Position numbers and translations under genes: made by a program. This document shows positions 34,586 to 46,300 of a DNA stretch of 64,000 bases, piece by piece; position 1 is the first letter of the stretch; every line of letters starts with the position of its first letter. The notes below the pieces were generated by a model, which saw only the letters and a program-made list of their open reading frames with translations, was not told the DNA's origin and did no database searches. Origin of the DNA: Typhlomys cinereus (taxonomy: Eukaryota; Chordata; Mammalia; Rodentia; Platacanthomyidae); contig JALPQD010000075.1 in assembly GCA_023101885.1 (NCBI GenBank), forward strand, positions 7,450,101-7,514,100. The letters run 5' to 3'.

Positions 34586-35216
34586 TTTGCGCAGGCCAGG
34601 CTGGCCACAGCTCACGAGGTGGTCCAGGATGATCCCGAACCCCGCCCCTGTGTCACACGGAGATGGAGCCCCCCTTCTCGCGCCTCCCCCATCTTCATGT
34701 CTTAACGCATTTGTTCTGCTGAAAGACGGAGCACATCCTCTGCAGGCGCCCGGTGGTCCCCACGTGCACGCAAGCGACGGTTCACTGGCTCCGCAAAGAC
34801 ATAGGCACGGGTCCTGGGGTTCAGACCCTCAGCAGCCCATGCCGCGGCCCAGCCCGTGGTTGTCAATAAAGTTTTACTAATCCGAGGCCACGCCCATCAT
34901 TTGCATCTCGTTCTGGCCACTCCTCCCCACAATTGGGCTCTCCTGCATTTCCTTTCTGGACTTTCACCCAAAAAGTTGGCTAAATGCTGCAGTCACTTGT
35001 GTTGAGACCAGTTCCGTGGCCTTTGCGCTGACTTGATTCGCCCTCCTGGCGGCCAGAGGTGGGAACCGCGCGGCAGAGATCGGGTCCTTAACTGTTCCGC
35101 TCCCACGCTGCGTGGACAGAGAAAGACACGTGACATCCCCCCTCCCCGCTTTAGCACGCACACACATGCACACTCCCCAACGCTACACACGACAATTAAA
35201 AAAAAAAATCAAAAGA

Positions 35217-35450
35217 AAGCAGAGCCGGAGAGATGGTGTAGGAGTTAAGCTTCTGCCTCACAAGTAGATAAAAGGTCCTGAGTTCAGATCCTGCATTTCA
35301 CCTAAAAAACCAGGTGGAAATGACAGTGGCTTGTACTTCCAATCCTGGAAGAACAAATAGGAGATAGAAACAATCTAGGGTGAATCTTGAAAATCACCCT
35401 TGGGTCTCCACAGGCACACGCAGTGCCCTCTGATGACATTGTGGGGCGCA
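35217..35450 (+). mobile_element. IDL-Geo-like SINE, diverged
   Basis: Head 'gccggagagatggtgtagga', middle 'tcctgagttcagatcctgca', right monomer 'aaacaatctagggtgaatct' and 'cacgcagtgccctctgatga'. Confidence 0.65.
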
Positions 35451-35532
35451 CATGCTCCGCCTGTGAAGGCAAGCAGGATAGTTGGGGCAAGGAGTTGGAT
35501 AGCCAATCCTTATTCAAAATACAAACACGCAC

Positions 35533-35701
35533 AGGGGCTGACAAGAAGGCTCAACGATTCAGAGGCCTGTGTACAAATCAGAAGACCTGAGTTTGATCCC
35601 CAGATGTCCACGTGGTGGCAGGAGAGAACTGACATCTGAAAGTTGTCCTCTGACTTCCACCTGTGGCCAGAGCATGCAAACAGGCACACAGACTCACTCT
35701 C

Positions 35702-35764
<63 letters not shown>
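35533..35764 (+). mobile_element. ID/B4-like SINE with (CT)n tail
   Basis: Head 'aggggctgacaagaaggctc', then 'agacctgagtttgatcccca', then the B4-like 'gttgtcctctgacttccacc', ending in (CT)n at 35697-35761. The tail became the landing site of the next element. Confidence 0.6.
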
Positions 35765-35765
<1 letters not shown>

Positions 35766-35780
35766 ATAAATAAAAGTACT

Positions 35781-35878
35781 GGGGCTGGAGAGATGGCTCA
35801 GGGGTTGTGACTCCGTCTTACAAGCAGAAGGTTCTGAGTTCGGATCCCAGGTCCCATAATAAAAAAAAAAAAAAAGTT
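35781..35878 (+). mobile_element. Short ID-type SINE with 16-bp target-site duplication
   Basis: ID head and B box only (no right monomer), poly-A tail at 35860-35875. Flanked by AATAAATAAAAGTACT at 35765-35780 and 35879-35894, an exact duplication. It inserted into the tail of the preceding SINE. Confidence 0.85.
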
Positions 35879-36499
35879 AATAAATAAAAGTACTTTAAAA
35901 TAACCAGTGGCTGGGGAGATGCTAAAGCCACCGAGTTCTAGACCCAACGCCTGTGACCAGCCAGGTGTCCAGCACAGTGACCTCTGGGGAGGTCCAAGCA
36001 GAGGACCCACGCATGCTGACCAGCCACCCCACACACACACATCCACATGGGGAACTCCAGGCTCCAAGGTGGGACTTGTCTCAAAACAAAAACAAAAACA
36101 AAATAAAAACCCACAAAAAAAAAAATAGAAGGATCTGAGGAGCAGCGCGAAGCTGATCTCTGCTTTTCACATACGCGGGTACCCACACACGGGGGGGGGG
36201 GCTAAACCAGCCATAGACTCAGAGGTGGGACGCCACCCGGACCAGGGCCTGCTGTGTCCCGGAAGCAGGGCGCAGGGTCAGCTCTGGAGCGGCCGGTCCT
36301 GCCTGTTTCTGGCCCTGGGATCGGCTGGGCTCATCACCTGCTGCCTCTCACTTAAGTTCATCCCCCTGGCCCTCCTGCGGGCTGAGGCCGCGGGGCGTCA
36401 GATCTCCAGGCTGGGCCCCACCTCCCCGGCTCTGCACCAGCGGATGTCCCCAGCTCTTCCCAGCAGCGTTGTTGGGGATCTCGGGCCTGCGGTTTCGGG

Positions 36500-37330
36500 G
36501 GGGGGGCGTTGGGGGGTGCTGTCTGCAGAGATTTGTCGTCCCGCCGCTCTCGGGACTGGGTCTCCCTTGGCGGGGCCCTGCGAGTGCCTGGGTGGCCAAG
36601 GGAAAGGCGGAGGGAGGGTCCTCGCGGGGGAGGAGCTCGGGACCCGAGGGGCCCGGGCGGCGCGGCGCGGGGCGCTGCGGCCGGCAGGAGGCGCGCGCGG
36701 GGCGCGGGGCGCGCGGAGAGGCGGCGCGCGCACGAGCCCACCCGGCCGCGCCCGGACAATACGCCGCGCGGGGACGATGCCCGCGCCGGTGCCGCCCCCG
36801 CGCCGCGCAGCCCCGGCCGTCAGGCCCTAGCCGGCCGCGCCTGCGTCCAGCCCCGCGACCCGCGCCCCGCGCCGCGCCGCGCCGCCCCGGACCTCGCGGG
36901 AGATGGAGTAAGTAGCCGCGGCGGGGACGCGGCGGCCCTGGTCCCCAGGCTGGAGCGGCCGAGATATCGGGCTGGGCCGCGCACCCCGAGGCCTCGTCCC
37001 CAGCCCGGGGTGTGTGTGTGGGGGTGTGTATCGCGGGGGACCCCGGGGGTACCTGCGCGTCGCCTCCGGGATGCCAGGCGAGAAGCTCGTGCGCGCCCCC
37101 GACCCTTGGCCCAATCCGGGCCACCTGTGGGTGGGCGACCCCGGGATGTCCAGAGACCGGGGACCGCCAGGGTCCCTTCCCCCGAAAGAGCCGAGTCCTC
37201 CTTGCCTTCCCCTCCCCCAGCCTCGGCTCGCGGCTGATTGCGTCCGGGACGCGCGCGCTCTGGCCGGTCCTTCCTCAGCTCTGCCCTCCTCCGGGCCTCC
37301 CGGGGGTCCGCAACACCCTACCCGGCTCGG
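36500..37330 (+). promoter_or_regulatory. PALM: CpG island over PALM first coding exon
   Basis: Extremely CpG-rich, no TATA box, covering the 5' leader, the 5-base coding part of exon 1 and the start of intron 1. An upstream open reading frame of 17 codons (36777-36830, MPAPVPPPRRAAPAVRP) would lie in the leader if transcription starts above it. Confidence 0.7.
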
Positions 37331-40300
37331 GTCTGGCCACGAGATGTCGTCCCAAGTTGCCACTGGCTGGCGGGAGGTGTTGGCGCTGAGAACTAGGCGT
37401 TTCCCAGACGGGGAGCTAGGAACTGAACCCCCTACACACACCCCAAAGAGGACCAGATGGAGAGGCTAAAGGGGCAGCTGGCTTCGGTTGGAAATCCTAG
37501 ACCACCGGGCCGGTGTGGGCTGGGGGCTGTGTGGGGCACGACTGGCTGAGGGCAGTGGAGGGTTCTGTACACAGCAGGTGCTAAATGAGTGTGCCTGGTC
37601 ATTCAGATGCGCAGCCGGGCGCCAGGAGAGTCCCCCCCTCCCAGCCCCTCACTCCCACAGGTGGGAAAGAGGTATGTGGACGCTGGCCGTGTTTCCTGGC
37701 GGGACCGGCTGCGGTGCCCCGCTTTGGGCGCACCCTACAGAGGCTGGGAGGGGCGATCCAGCCAAGCTGGCCTGGCTCCCCAAGCCCTTCCCTCTCCGGG
37801 CGTGTTTTGTACGCGGCAACTTTCCTCTGGAGATTTCCCCCGTGACCCGACACACCCTTGACTGGGTGGAAGCGGTCACCTCCCTCTGTGGCCCATCCGT
37901 GTGTCTTCCACTTTAGAAAAACTCAGACAAAGGCCTGGCGGCTCCCCCACTCCGCCCCGGAGCCCAGCCTGGATTCAGGGGAGTCGGGGCCTGGACTTGC
38001 TTGTTTATCTGCTCTGCTCGCTTGGCCCGAGGGAACTGGTGTGGGGCTGGCGGGGTGTGGCCCCTGGCCAGGGGCATCCCAGCCAGGAGGTGGGGAAAGT
38101 GTCCCCCTAAAGCCACGGGCTGGTAGGGCCTTGGATATCTCCTGCGTTTCCTTTCCTACTGGAAATTCCCAGGATCAGAGAGGGCTGGCTGAAGCCCAGG
38201 GTCACACAGCACCCGGAAATCAGTGGTGCTTTTGCGACCCACAGGCCTGGCACTGGGTGAGCTTCCAGCTGTTGGCTTTTTGGGGGTGCGGTTGGAGCTC
38301 CTTTGCTTCCTCCCTCCCTTTCCAAGAGATTTCATGGCCAGGGGCACCCAGGACTCCTCCAGAAGAGATCAAGGTGTGCCTGGGTGGTGGGAGGTGATGG
38401 TCTCTCCCCCCACCACCACACACCCCATGCGTTTTCCCACCCACCACTGGGCAGCAGAGGTGCTGTGAGTCTGAGATCGGGTTTGTTGAGAAAAGGAACC
38501 CAAAGGCCCAGAGAGGTAGCCCCGGCTGGGGAGCTGGACTGACCCTCCAAGCGCTGGGGTGCCGGTCAAGCCCCACTGGCTGGACAGCTTCTCAGCCGGG
38601 TGCTAACTGGGCCCCCAGCTCTGTGCCTGCTTGCCGATCGCTTTCTGAAGAAAGGCAGAGTGGGTCGCAGCTCCAGATGCTGCCAGGAGAGAGAAAACCA
38701 ATAACAAGGTTTCCACACGCTGACGTCGAATCCGCAGTCTTTTTCCAGGCCCCTTGGGCTTTGTTACGATGTGATGGGGGTCCTGCACCTCGGGTCTGCA
38801 CTGGGTCCAGGAGGGAAGGAATGTGCACAGTAGGGCAGCTGGAGAAGAGCTCACCCCATTTTTAGTGCTACACAGCCTCGGTAGCCCAGGCTGGACCCTG
38901 ACTCCTAGAGATGGCTTCCAACTCCTGATCCTCCCGCTTCACCCCTGGCCTCCGGGCTGGCCCCGTGTGCACCAACCCACCCCCTAGTTTTCTGATTTCT
39001 CCCTTTTCCATTTGTGTGTGTGTATGTGTGTGTTGGGGGGCTTAAGACTTAGTTGAGACAAGATTTGCTATGTTGTACCTCAAACTGATTTCCAGTTCTT
39101 TTTGTATTTTATTTATGTGAGAAAAAGAGAAAGGAGAAAGAGACAGAGACAGAGAGAGAGACAGAGACAGAGAGAGAGACAGAGACAGAGATCTCATGCT
39201 TGTCACGGTGCTCGGGTGGAGGTCAAAGGACAACTGTTCCCTCTCCTTCCGCCTTGTGGGTTTCCAGGGATCCAAACCAGGTGGCTGAGCCCTCTCCCCA
39301 GACCCAGGGCCCCCCAATGGTTAACCCTCTTGCATCAGCACCAGGCCTCAGATGTTGCAGCTGGGAAATGGGTGGATGGGTGGTTTTTCTCAAATGAGAT
39401 GCTTCCTTGGCGGAATGTGATGGCATAGACCAGCTTCAGGAAGCTTCGGCAGGAGGATTGCCATGAGTTCAGACCAGCCTATTTCAAAACAAAGCAGCCT
39501 ACATCCCCGGACATCTTCCCAGAAGCCTGCACCCCATTCTTTTAGCAAACGATCTCTCGCTGTCCATCCCAGACCTATTGGGGACCACGGGGACCTCGGG
39601 GCAGTTTTCTGGTCCGTTCCCAATGGGCAAAGAATATTGCAGGGTTTACAAGGCAGGAGGATGGACATGCCTGACATCGAGACAAGCGTGTGCCAAAGTC
39701 CTGGGGTGCCGAATTGGAAGAATGTTTGGCGGTTTGTGGCCTTGGGGTTCACCCTCCCGAACTGAGGGGACTGAGCACGGATGGGAGACCAAGGGGCAAG
39801 ACCTGGGTCCTGCTCTCCCTCCAGCTCCGACCGGACCAGGTCAGTGAGGCAGGCTGGCCGGAGGGTCTCAGGGAGCCCCTGGGGTGACAGGCATCAGGGA
39901 GCCCCTGGGGTGACAGGCATGACCCCCAGGCCTGGTAACTTATGTGGGTTATGGGATCCATCGCAGGACCTCCTGTTTGCAGGGCTGCCGCTCTTTTCTG
40001 ACTGAGCCCTCACTGCAGCTCCCCTTCATCTGCTTGAGTTCGAGTCCTATGTCCAGGGCAGGGCCAAGAGGGTGGGCGGGGGTCCTGGCTCAGCCCGTGT
40101 ACTCACAGAGAGGATGATGTCACTGTTGGCTACTTGTCCCATGTAAAACCGAGCAGCACAAGGGATGAAGGCTCTGTTCTGGTCTCTTCTGGTTTATACA
40201 CAAAGAGTCCAGGTTCTCATGGGAGAGAGGGAAGGTGTGAAGGCATAGGCGGGTGCTCAGCCTACGGCCCACTTTTTGCTTAGTCCTGGAGAGCAGTTTC

Positions 40301-43300
40301 TCCCCCTCGGTTAACTGGCTCTACACGGTCCTCACAGGGGACCCCAAAGGCTCATTTGTTCCCCAGGATTCTAGATCCTGCCCCACTGACCGTGTTGACC
40401 GTCCATGTTTTTGGTCCAAGCTGAACATTCCGAATCCAAACACCCCTTTTTTTTGTTTAAACAGTCTCCTTGCACCTCATGGAGCTGAACATCCTCCTGC
40501 CTTGGTCATCATGTGCCGAGTAGCTCAAGCAATCTAAAACGTTGTGAGTGCTACTGTGGACACAAGTGGGAGGGTCCACACCTGACCCCCACCGTGGGGC
40601 AGGTGAGAGGTCCTGGGCTGCGTCCCCCAGAACTCTGGAACTGCAGGCAGGGCCCAGCACTCAAAGGTGGAGGCGGGAGGATCAGGCTAGCTCAGGGCTA
40701 GCCTGGGCTACTGAGATCCTGTCTCAAAAGAATGCGTTTTTCTTCCAAGCATGTATGAATGATAAGCAAATTGTGTCCTAAGATTGGGCCCCCTTCCCTC
40801 CGTATTTTTGTATAGATACTTCAAAATAAAAGAAAGGAAAATTCAAGCTTCTAAACAGTCCTTTTTTAATTTTTATTTGGTTTTATTTTTTGTTTGTTTA
40901 TTTGAAAGGGAGGTTCGTGGGCGGAGGCCAGAGGACCACCGGTGGTCTCTGCTTCCTGCGGGAACCCAACCCAGGTGGAAGGGCTTGTGGTGGGCAGGGG
41001 CCTTGCCCACCGAGCTAGCTCTCCAGCCTTCCAAGACAGTTCTCACAGCTCAGTGTTGCTAAACTATAGCAGTATTGACACTAAGTTGTTCAGCCACTAC
41101 CTCGGGCTAGTTCCAGAACATTCTGCCTGCCCAAAGTAGCCCTGTGCCCATGAGCAGCCCCCCCTCGCCAGCCCCCTGCACCCACAGATCTGCTTCCTCT
41201 CGTGGAGTTCCACACCATTGGTCCCTCCCTGTGCCTGGGCCCCCCCCCCAGCTCCGTGAGTCGGAACCCGTGTCTGTTCCTGGCTGCGTGATACTCAGGT
41301 GTGGAGTTGGACCAGGCTGGGTGTGTCCCTCCACCCATGCACCATTGGATCCTGTAGTAGTTTGTACTGGTCATTCCTGTCCGTCAGGGGCTCCACAGTG
41401 AGTCACAGTGGGGTGAGGTGTGGGCATGTGTGGGACCCTTAGGCGTCAACTTTCTCTCATAGCGCAAAGCTAGCTATTGAGCACCTGCTGTGTACCAACC
41501 ACCTCACTGGCCTACCAAACATTGAGCGTCTGCTGTGTACCTGGTAACGGACATGGGGTACATTGTTGGCTTCATGGGAATAATAGAAAAACATGTGGGG
41601 TACACTGGCGATGAGAGCTAGCAGGAAGGTAAGAGGCAGACAGGGAGGTCTACGGAGGTGGGGGGGCTGGGCACCAGCAGACCACACAGCAAGCACAGAG
41701 TTCCTGGGGTCAGAGTAGGGACCCCATCTGTCTGAGGATCCCAGTCGGAAAGAGGAGGTGCAGGAGAGGTCCCGGGGTCTCTATGGGTTCCTGCCTGAAG
41801 CCCACGCGTCCACAGAATAACGGCCAGCAGGCCGGCCGAGCTGATCTTTGCTCCCCTTGCCTCTCTGTGCAAATGCTGCCAGGCGTCAGGAGCCTTCTAG
41901 AATTTTCTGAGGCTTCACTGTGTTTACCTCACCCCTGCCCTGGGTGAAGGTTCTGTTCTGCGTGAACGGATCTGACCCCGGAGGGCTTGGGGGGGAGGTT
42001 CTCAGGGGAGCCAAGAGAGGAATTCGGGAAGGGCTGTAGTGGGTTGGAGGCTTGCTTAGGCCAGGGCCATGCCTGAGGTTGGGGTGGGGGTTAGGTCTGA
42101 GAGTGTCAAATGCTGAGCGTGCTGGAAGATTTGGGGTTGGGGGGCATGGGACCCAGGAGGTGCTGACAGCTCTGGCCTTGGTGGGGGAAGGGCTGCCCTG
42201 CTCCCCTCCCGTCCTCATGACACACCCCCCCCTCCTGTGCAAGGTCATCAGTCAGCTAGTTTATTGCACTGACTGCAGGAATGTTCCAGACACTGGGTTT
42301 TGGGCCTGCTCTGCCTGGGATCCTCCTTATTCTTGCCCCCGTTGGCCACTGGAGCTGCCCGGGCAAGTCTGACCAGCTCTCCTCCGCGTCCACACCTCTC
42401 CCCTCGACCTTGTCCACTGGGTGACCTGGGGCTGTTGCATAACCTCTCTGGGTCTTCCAGAAACACACTGCAGCTCCTTCCCAGTATCTCATCTGCAGCG
42501 AGATTATCTTGGGAGCTGGGAGAGGGAGACGCTCCCTCCCCATCCTGGGCTCCCCCACATCTCACACAGCCCAGAGTTTCCTCAGCACCTGAGAATCATC
42601 CCCGGAAGATGGGGTTCTTTGGCGCTGGGCGCTGGGTGAGCCGGTCTGAGCTGAGACCACCAGCCTGGGGCCACCGGGTTTTTGAGACAAAGTCTCCCCG
42701 TAGGGAGCCGTGCTGCTGTCCGCTCGTGGTATAGACACCAGGCTGACCCACTGCGAAGACACCAAGCTGGTTCCACAGAGCCATTCTCCCAGTCCTGCCC
42801 TTCCAATGCTGAGATGCGGGTGCTGAGGGGGAACCCGGGCTTTCTTGAGCCCGGCCGGTGCTCTGGCTATGAAACCCGAGCCCGATCTTCCCCCTCAGTC
42901 CACTTTTTATTTTGACGTCGCGTCTGGCCACGTGGTGCTAGGGTCCCCGGCCCGCGCCCGCCCAGCCACGATTGGGGCTGCACAGTTGTCATTTCTCTTC
43001 TCTTAACCTTGGCCTGCAGCGGACCACAGACGTGGGCGCCTCCAAAGCCAAAACGGAAGGCGCCCTCCCATCCGCAGCCCCCCGGCCCACCCGCGGGAGG
43101 CATCTCAGCGCCCCCCCCCAAGCTCTGGACCGGGGGCGGGAAATGCTCGGCGCCGCCTCCACGCCCAGGGCCTCGCGTTGCCATGGGGACGGCCCGTTGC
43201 CGTAGCGACCGCCTCCCGCGGGCCCACCTTCCATCACCGGGTGGCGCCGGGGGGCGGGGCACGCGCCCCGGGGCGTGGGGAGGGGCATGGGAGGGGAGAG

Positions 43301-46300
43301 GGCGGCCTCGACGTGCGACCATCACCGCAGCTCCGCGGGCAGGGGATAGGGGCTTCTTGGAAGGGCGGAGGCTTCTTGGGGTCCTGGCGACAGTATTGCT
43401 GCGTCTCTGCTGGCTGGCCGGGCGCTGGCCTCCGTGCCCGCCCGACAGGCCACCCAGGCGAGGACACTGCTGGCCTTGTGTCCGTTTTGGCCGCCGGCCA
43501 CACTGCCGTCCCTGTGTCCAGTCTCTGTGCCCTCCTGACCTCGGTGTGGCACAAGGCCTTCGTTGCCTGCGTCTGGCTGCCGGGAGGGGTCTGCTGTCTC
43601 CTTCCTGCGCTGGGCAGAGGGGTCTATTGCCAGGCTTTGGGCTCAGCTGTTGCTTGCTGCCTAGCCTTCTCATTGAGCCAGGGGATCAGCCAGTGCAAAG
43701 GGCCTGGGGTGGGGTTGGCCAGGCATCTCCCAGGGTTGGAACAGAGTAAAGGTGGAAGGGACAGGGGGCCAGAAGGGCCCAGGATGGACCACGCCAGGTG
43801 TTAATCTTGTTCAGGGTATAATGTAGGGGCCTGGGAGGATTCAAGACCGGGAAACAGGACTTGGTTCTTGGGGAGGTTGTTATTGTGTGGGGTACAGAGG
43901 GGCTGCTGGGGCCAGGGGGTGGTGGGAGATGGCAGAGATGTGGGTTGGGGTAGAGACAGGTGAAGTCAGGCGTGGAGACTCAGAGCTCCTCTGTATCCTT
44001 CTGAAAGGGCCTCCAAAGCAAGAAAGCTGGATGGAGCCCTTCCTGAGCTCCACCCCACTGAAACAGAGGGGGAGGGCACTCCCGCCTGCCTGGTGGCTCA
44101 GACGTGCCATCCCACTGCTCAGGAGACAGGAGTACTAAGTTCCAGGCCAGCCTAGGCATCTTAACGAGACCCAGACTCAAAATAAAAAATACAGAGGGCC
44201 CAGCACCTGCTAGGGGCGGGGCTCAGAGAAAGTGACAGCCCAGCATCCTGCAGTGAGGGCTGGGGGCGGGGCTCAGAGGGAGAGTGACAGCCCAGCATCC
44301 TGAAGTGAGGGCTAGGGGCGGGACTCAGAGAAGAGTGATAGCCCAGTATCCTCAGTGAGAACTGGGGGTGGAGCCCAAAGGGAGAGTGGTACTCCAGTAT
44401 CCTCAGTGAGGGCTGGGAGCGGGGCTCAGAGGGAGAGTGACAGCGCAGCCTCCTTCAGGGAGAGGCTGGGGGCGTGGCCTGGTGAGCGTGTTAAACTCCG
44501 GGCCCATCCCCAGCTCTGCTAAATAGATAATGTGTGTCCACTGCCAGATGTGGGAGACCGCAGGGGAGGTGGTGCCTCCCTCCAGGAAGGGTGTGTGGGA
44601 CAGGTCACCTGTGAGGCGTGGGAGCCGGGCCACCTCACAGGCCCCAGCGAGGTTAGGAAACCAAACCCGAGCGGGCCGGGTGGGGAGACCGCTGTGGCTC
44701 CAGAATGTCTGGACAAACCTGGGTGCCGGCCGGCTGGGGGGGTGGGGTCAGTTGAAGGGGAGCGCTGAAAGACTTCTGTGCCTTCCAAGCCACAAGTCCA
44801 TGGTTTCTTGGCCGTACAGATGGGGAAACTGAGGCCCAGAGAGGTACAGGGGAGCCTCACCAGGGGACCCCAAGAAGTCTGACTTTGAGCCAAGGGGTTC
44901 CTGGAGTGGTAGGAGATGCAAAAGACAGGCTGTAATTTCAGTCCTTGTGGTGATAAGGGGGAGCAGGGTGGCTGCGGAGGGGGGCGGGTTGTGTGAGAAC
45001 AGGGTCAGGAGGAAGCTGTGTGCTCCTGGGAACCTCACCCCCTCTCTGTGCAGTTTGACGTGCTCTGCCTCCAGTGACCCCGGAACTCCATCCTTTTGTT
45101 TGCAGGGTGGGGATGTGTGGCTGGGGGTGGTCTGTGTTCTCCCTGTGGGAATTTGGCGGATGGGGGGTTTGCAGAGGGACCAAATGGTCTTCCGGTCTGG
45201 CCCTAGTGAACTTCCATGTACACGTCACGCCCCGCGCCCCATTCCCACCCTGCTCGCTAGTTGGAGCCCTTCCCTTTCCTGTGCTGGCTGCCTGATCCAG
45301 GAGGCCTCTGTGGGGGTCCTATGTGGAGATCCTGGGGAGAGGACTGGGAGAGGCCACCGCCCGCCCTGACTCTTCTCATCGGCTCTCTCCCACCCACAGG
45401 GTTCTGGCGACCGAGAGCGCGTCTCAACAGGAACGCCTTCAAGCGATCGCAGTGAGTTACAACCGCGGACCTGCGGGCGGTCTCAGGGGGACTGGGGATC
45501 CCCGGTTTTCATGTATCCCTGGCTCCCCATGCCTTTCAGGCAGGGAAACTGAGGCAAGCACTTTGCTGGAAGTCCTAACGCGGGACCCCACCCCGCAGCC
45601 TGTGGTCTACGTAGGCTCTGGCTGCTGCGTTCCAAGATTGGGGGGCCCAGGCTATTTTGGGACTGTCCACAGCCGCAGGTGCAGGTAGCGCCCAGGGGAC
45701 CGGCGGTCCTCACGTGCTTTCGCCCCCAGGAGAAGCGCAAGAGGCAGGCGGAGATCGAGAGCAAGCGGAGGCAGCTGGAGGATGAGCGAAGGCAGCTGCA
45801 GCATCTAAAGGTGGGTGGGGCCCGAGATGGGGCGGGTCTTGGGCTGGAGGGCGTGGTCTGGGCTCAGGGGGCGGGGCATGTGGGCACTACCCAAGACAAG
45901 CTGGTGGGTGGGGCTGTCTGTGGACGGTGCTCATGGGTGAAACTATTCTTAAGATGTGACTCAGTGGGTGGGGCAGACTCGATGGGCAGGGCATATTGGG
46001 AGAGACTGTGACTGGGGTTGTAGGCGTGGCTTCATTTGGTTGTCTAGTGGGCGGGCCTAGCAAGATATGGTCCTGGTGATGAGGTACGTGGGCGGGGCCC
46101 GTAGGGCATTGTCTGGGGCGTGATCTACGAGTAGGAACTTTGGGTGTGGCCAATGGGTGGGACCTTGGGCGGTCCTACGTGTAGGGCGTTGTGTGTGGGT
46201 GGGGCCTGCCTCAGGAGGGCCCAGTAGAGTGAGAGAGGGGTGCGTGGGCCAGTCCTGTGTGGGCGGGCTGAAGGCAGGACACGTGGGAAACTTGTGAATG

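Noticed and set aside
42867..43673. 268-codon minus-strand open frame in PALM intron 1
   Set aside because: CpG-rich island with long frames in several phases at once. No family resemblance.
44205..44520. Regular ~49-bp repeats as a CRISPR-like array
   Set aside because: Units are contiguous with no unique spacers, in a mammalian genome. They align to an ID SINE head.
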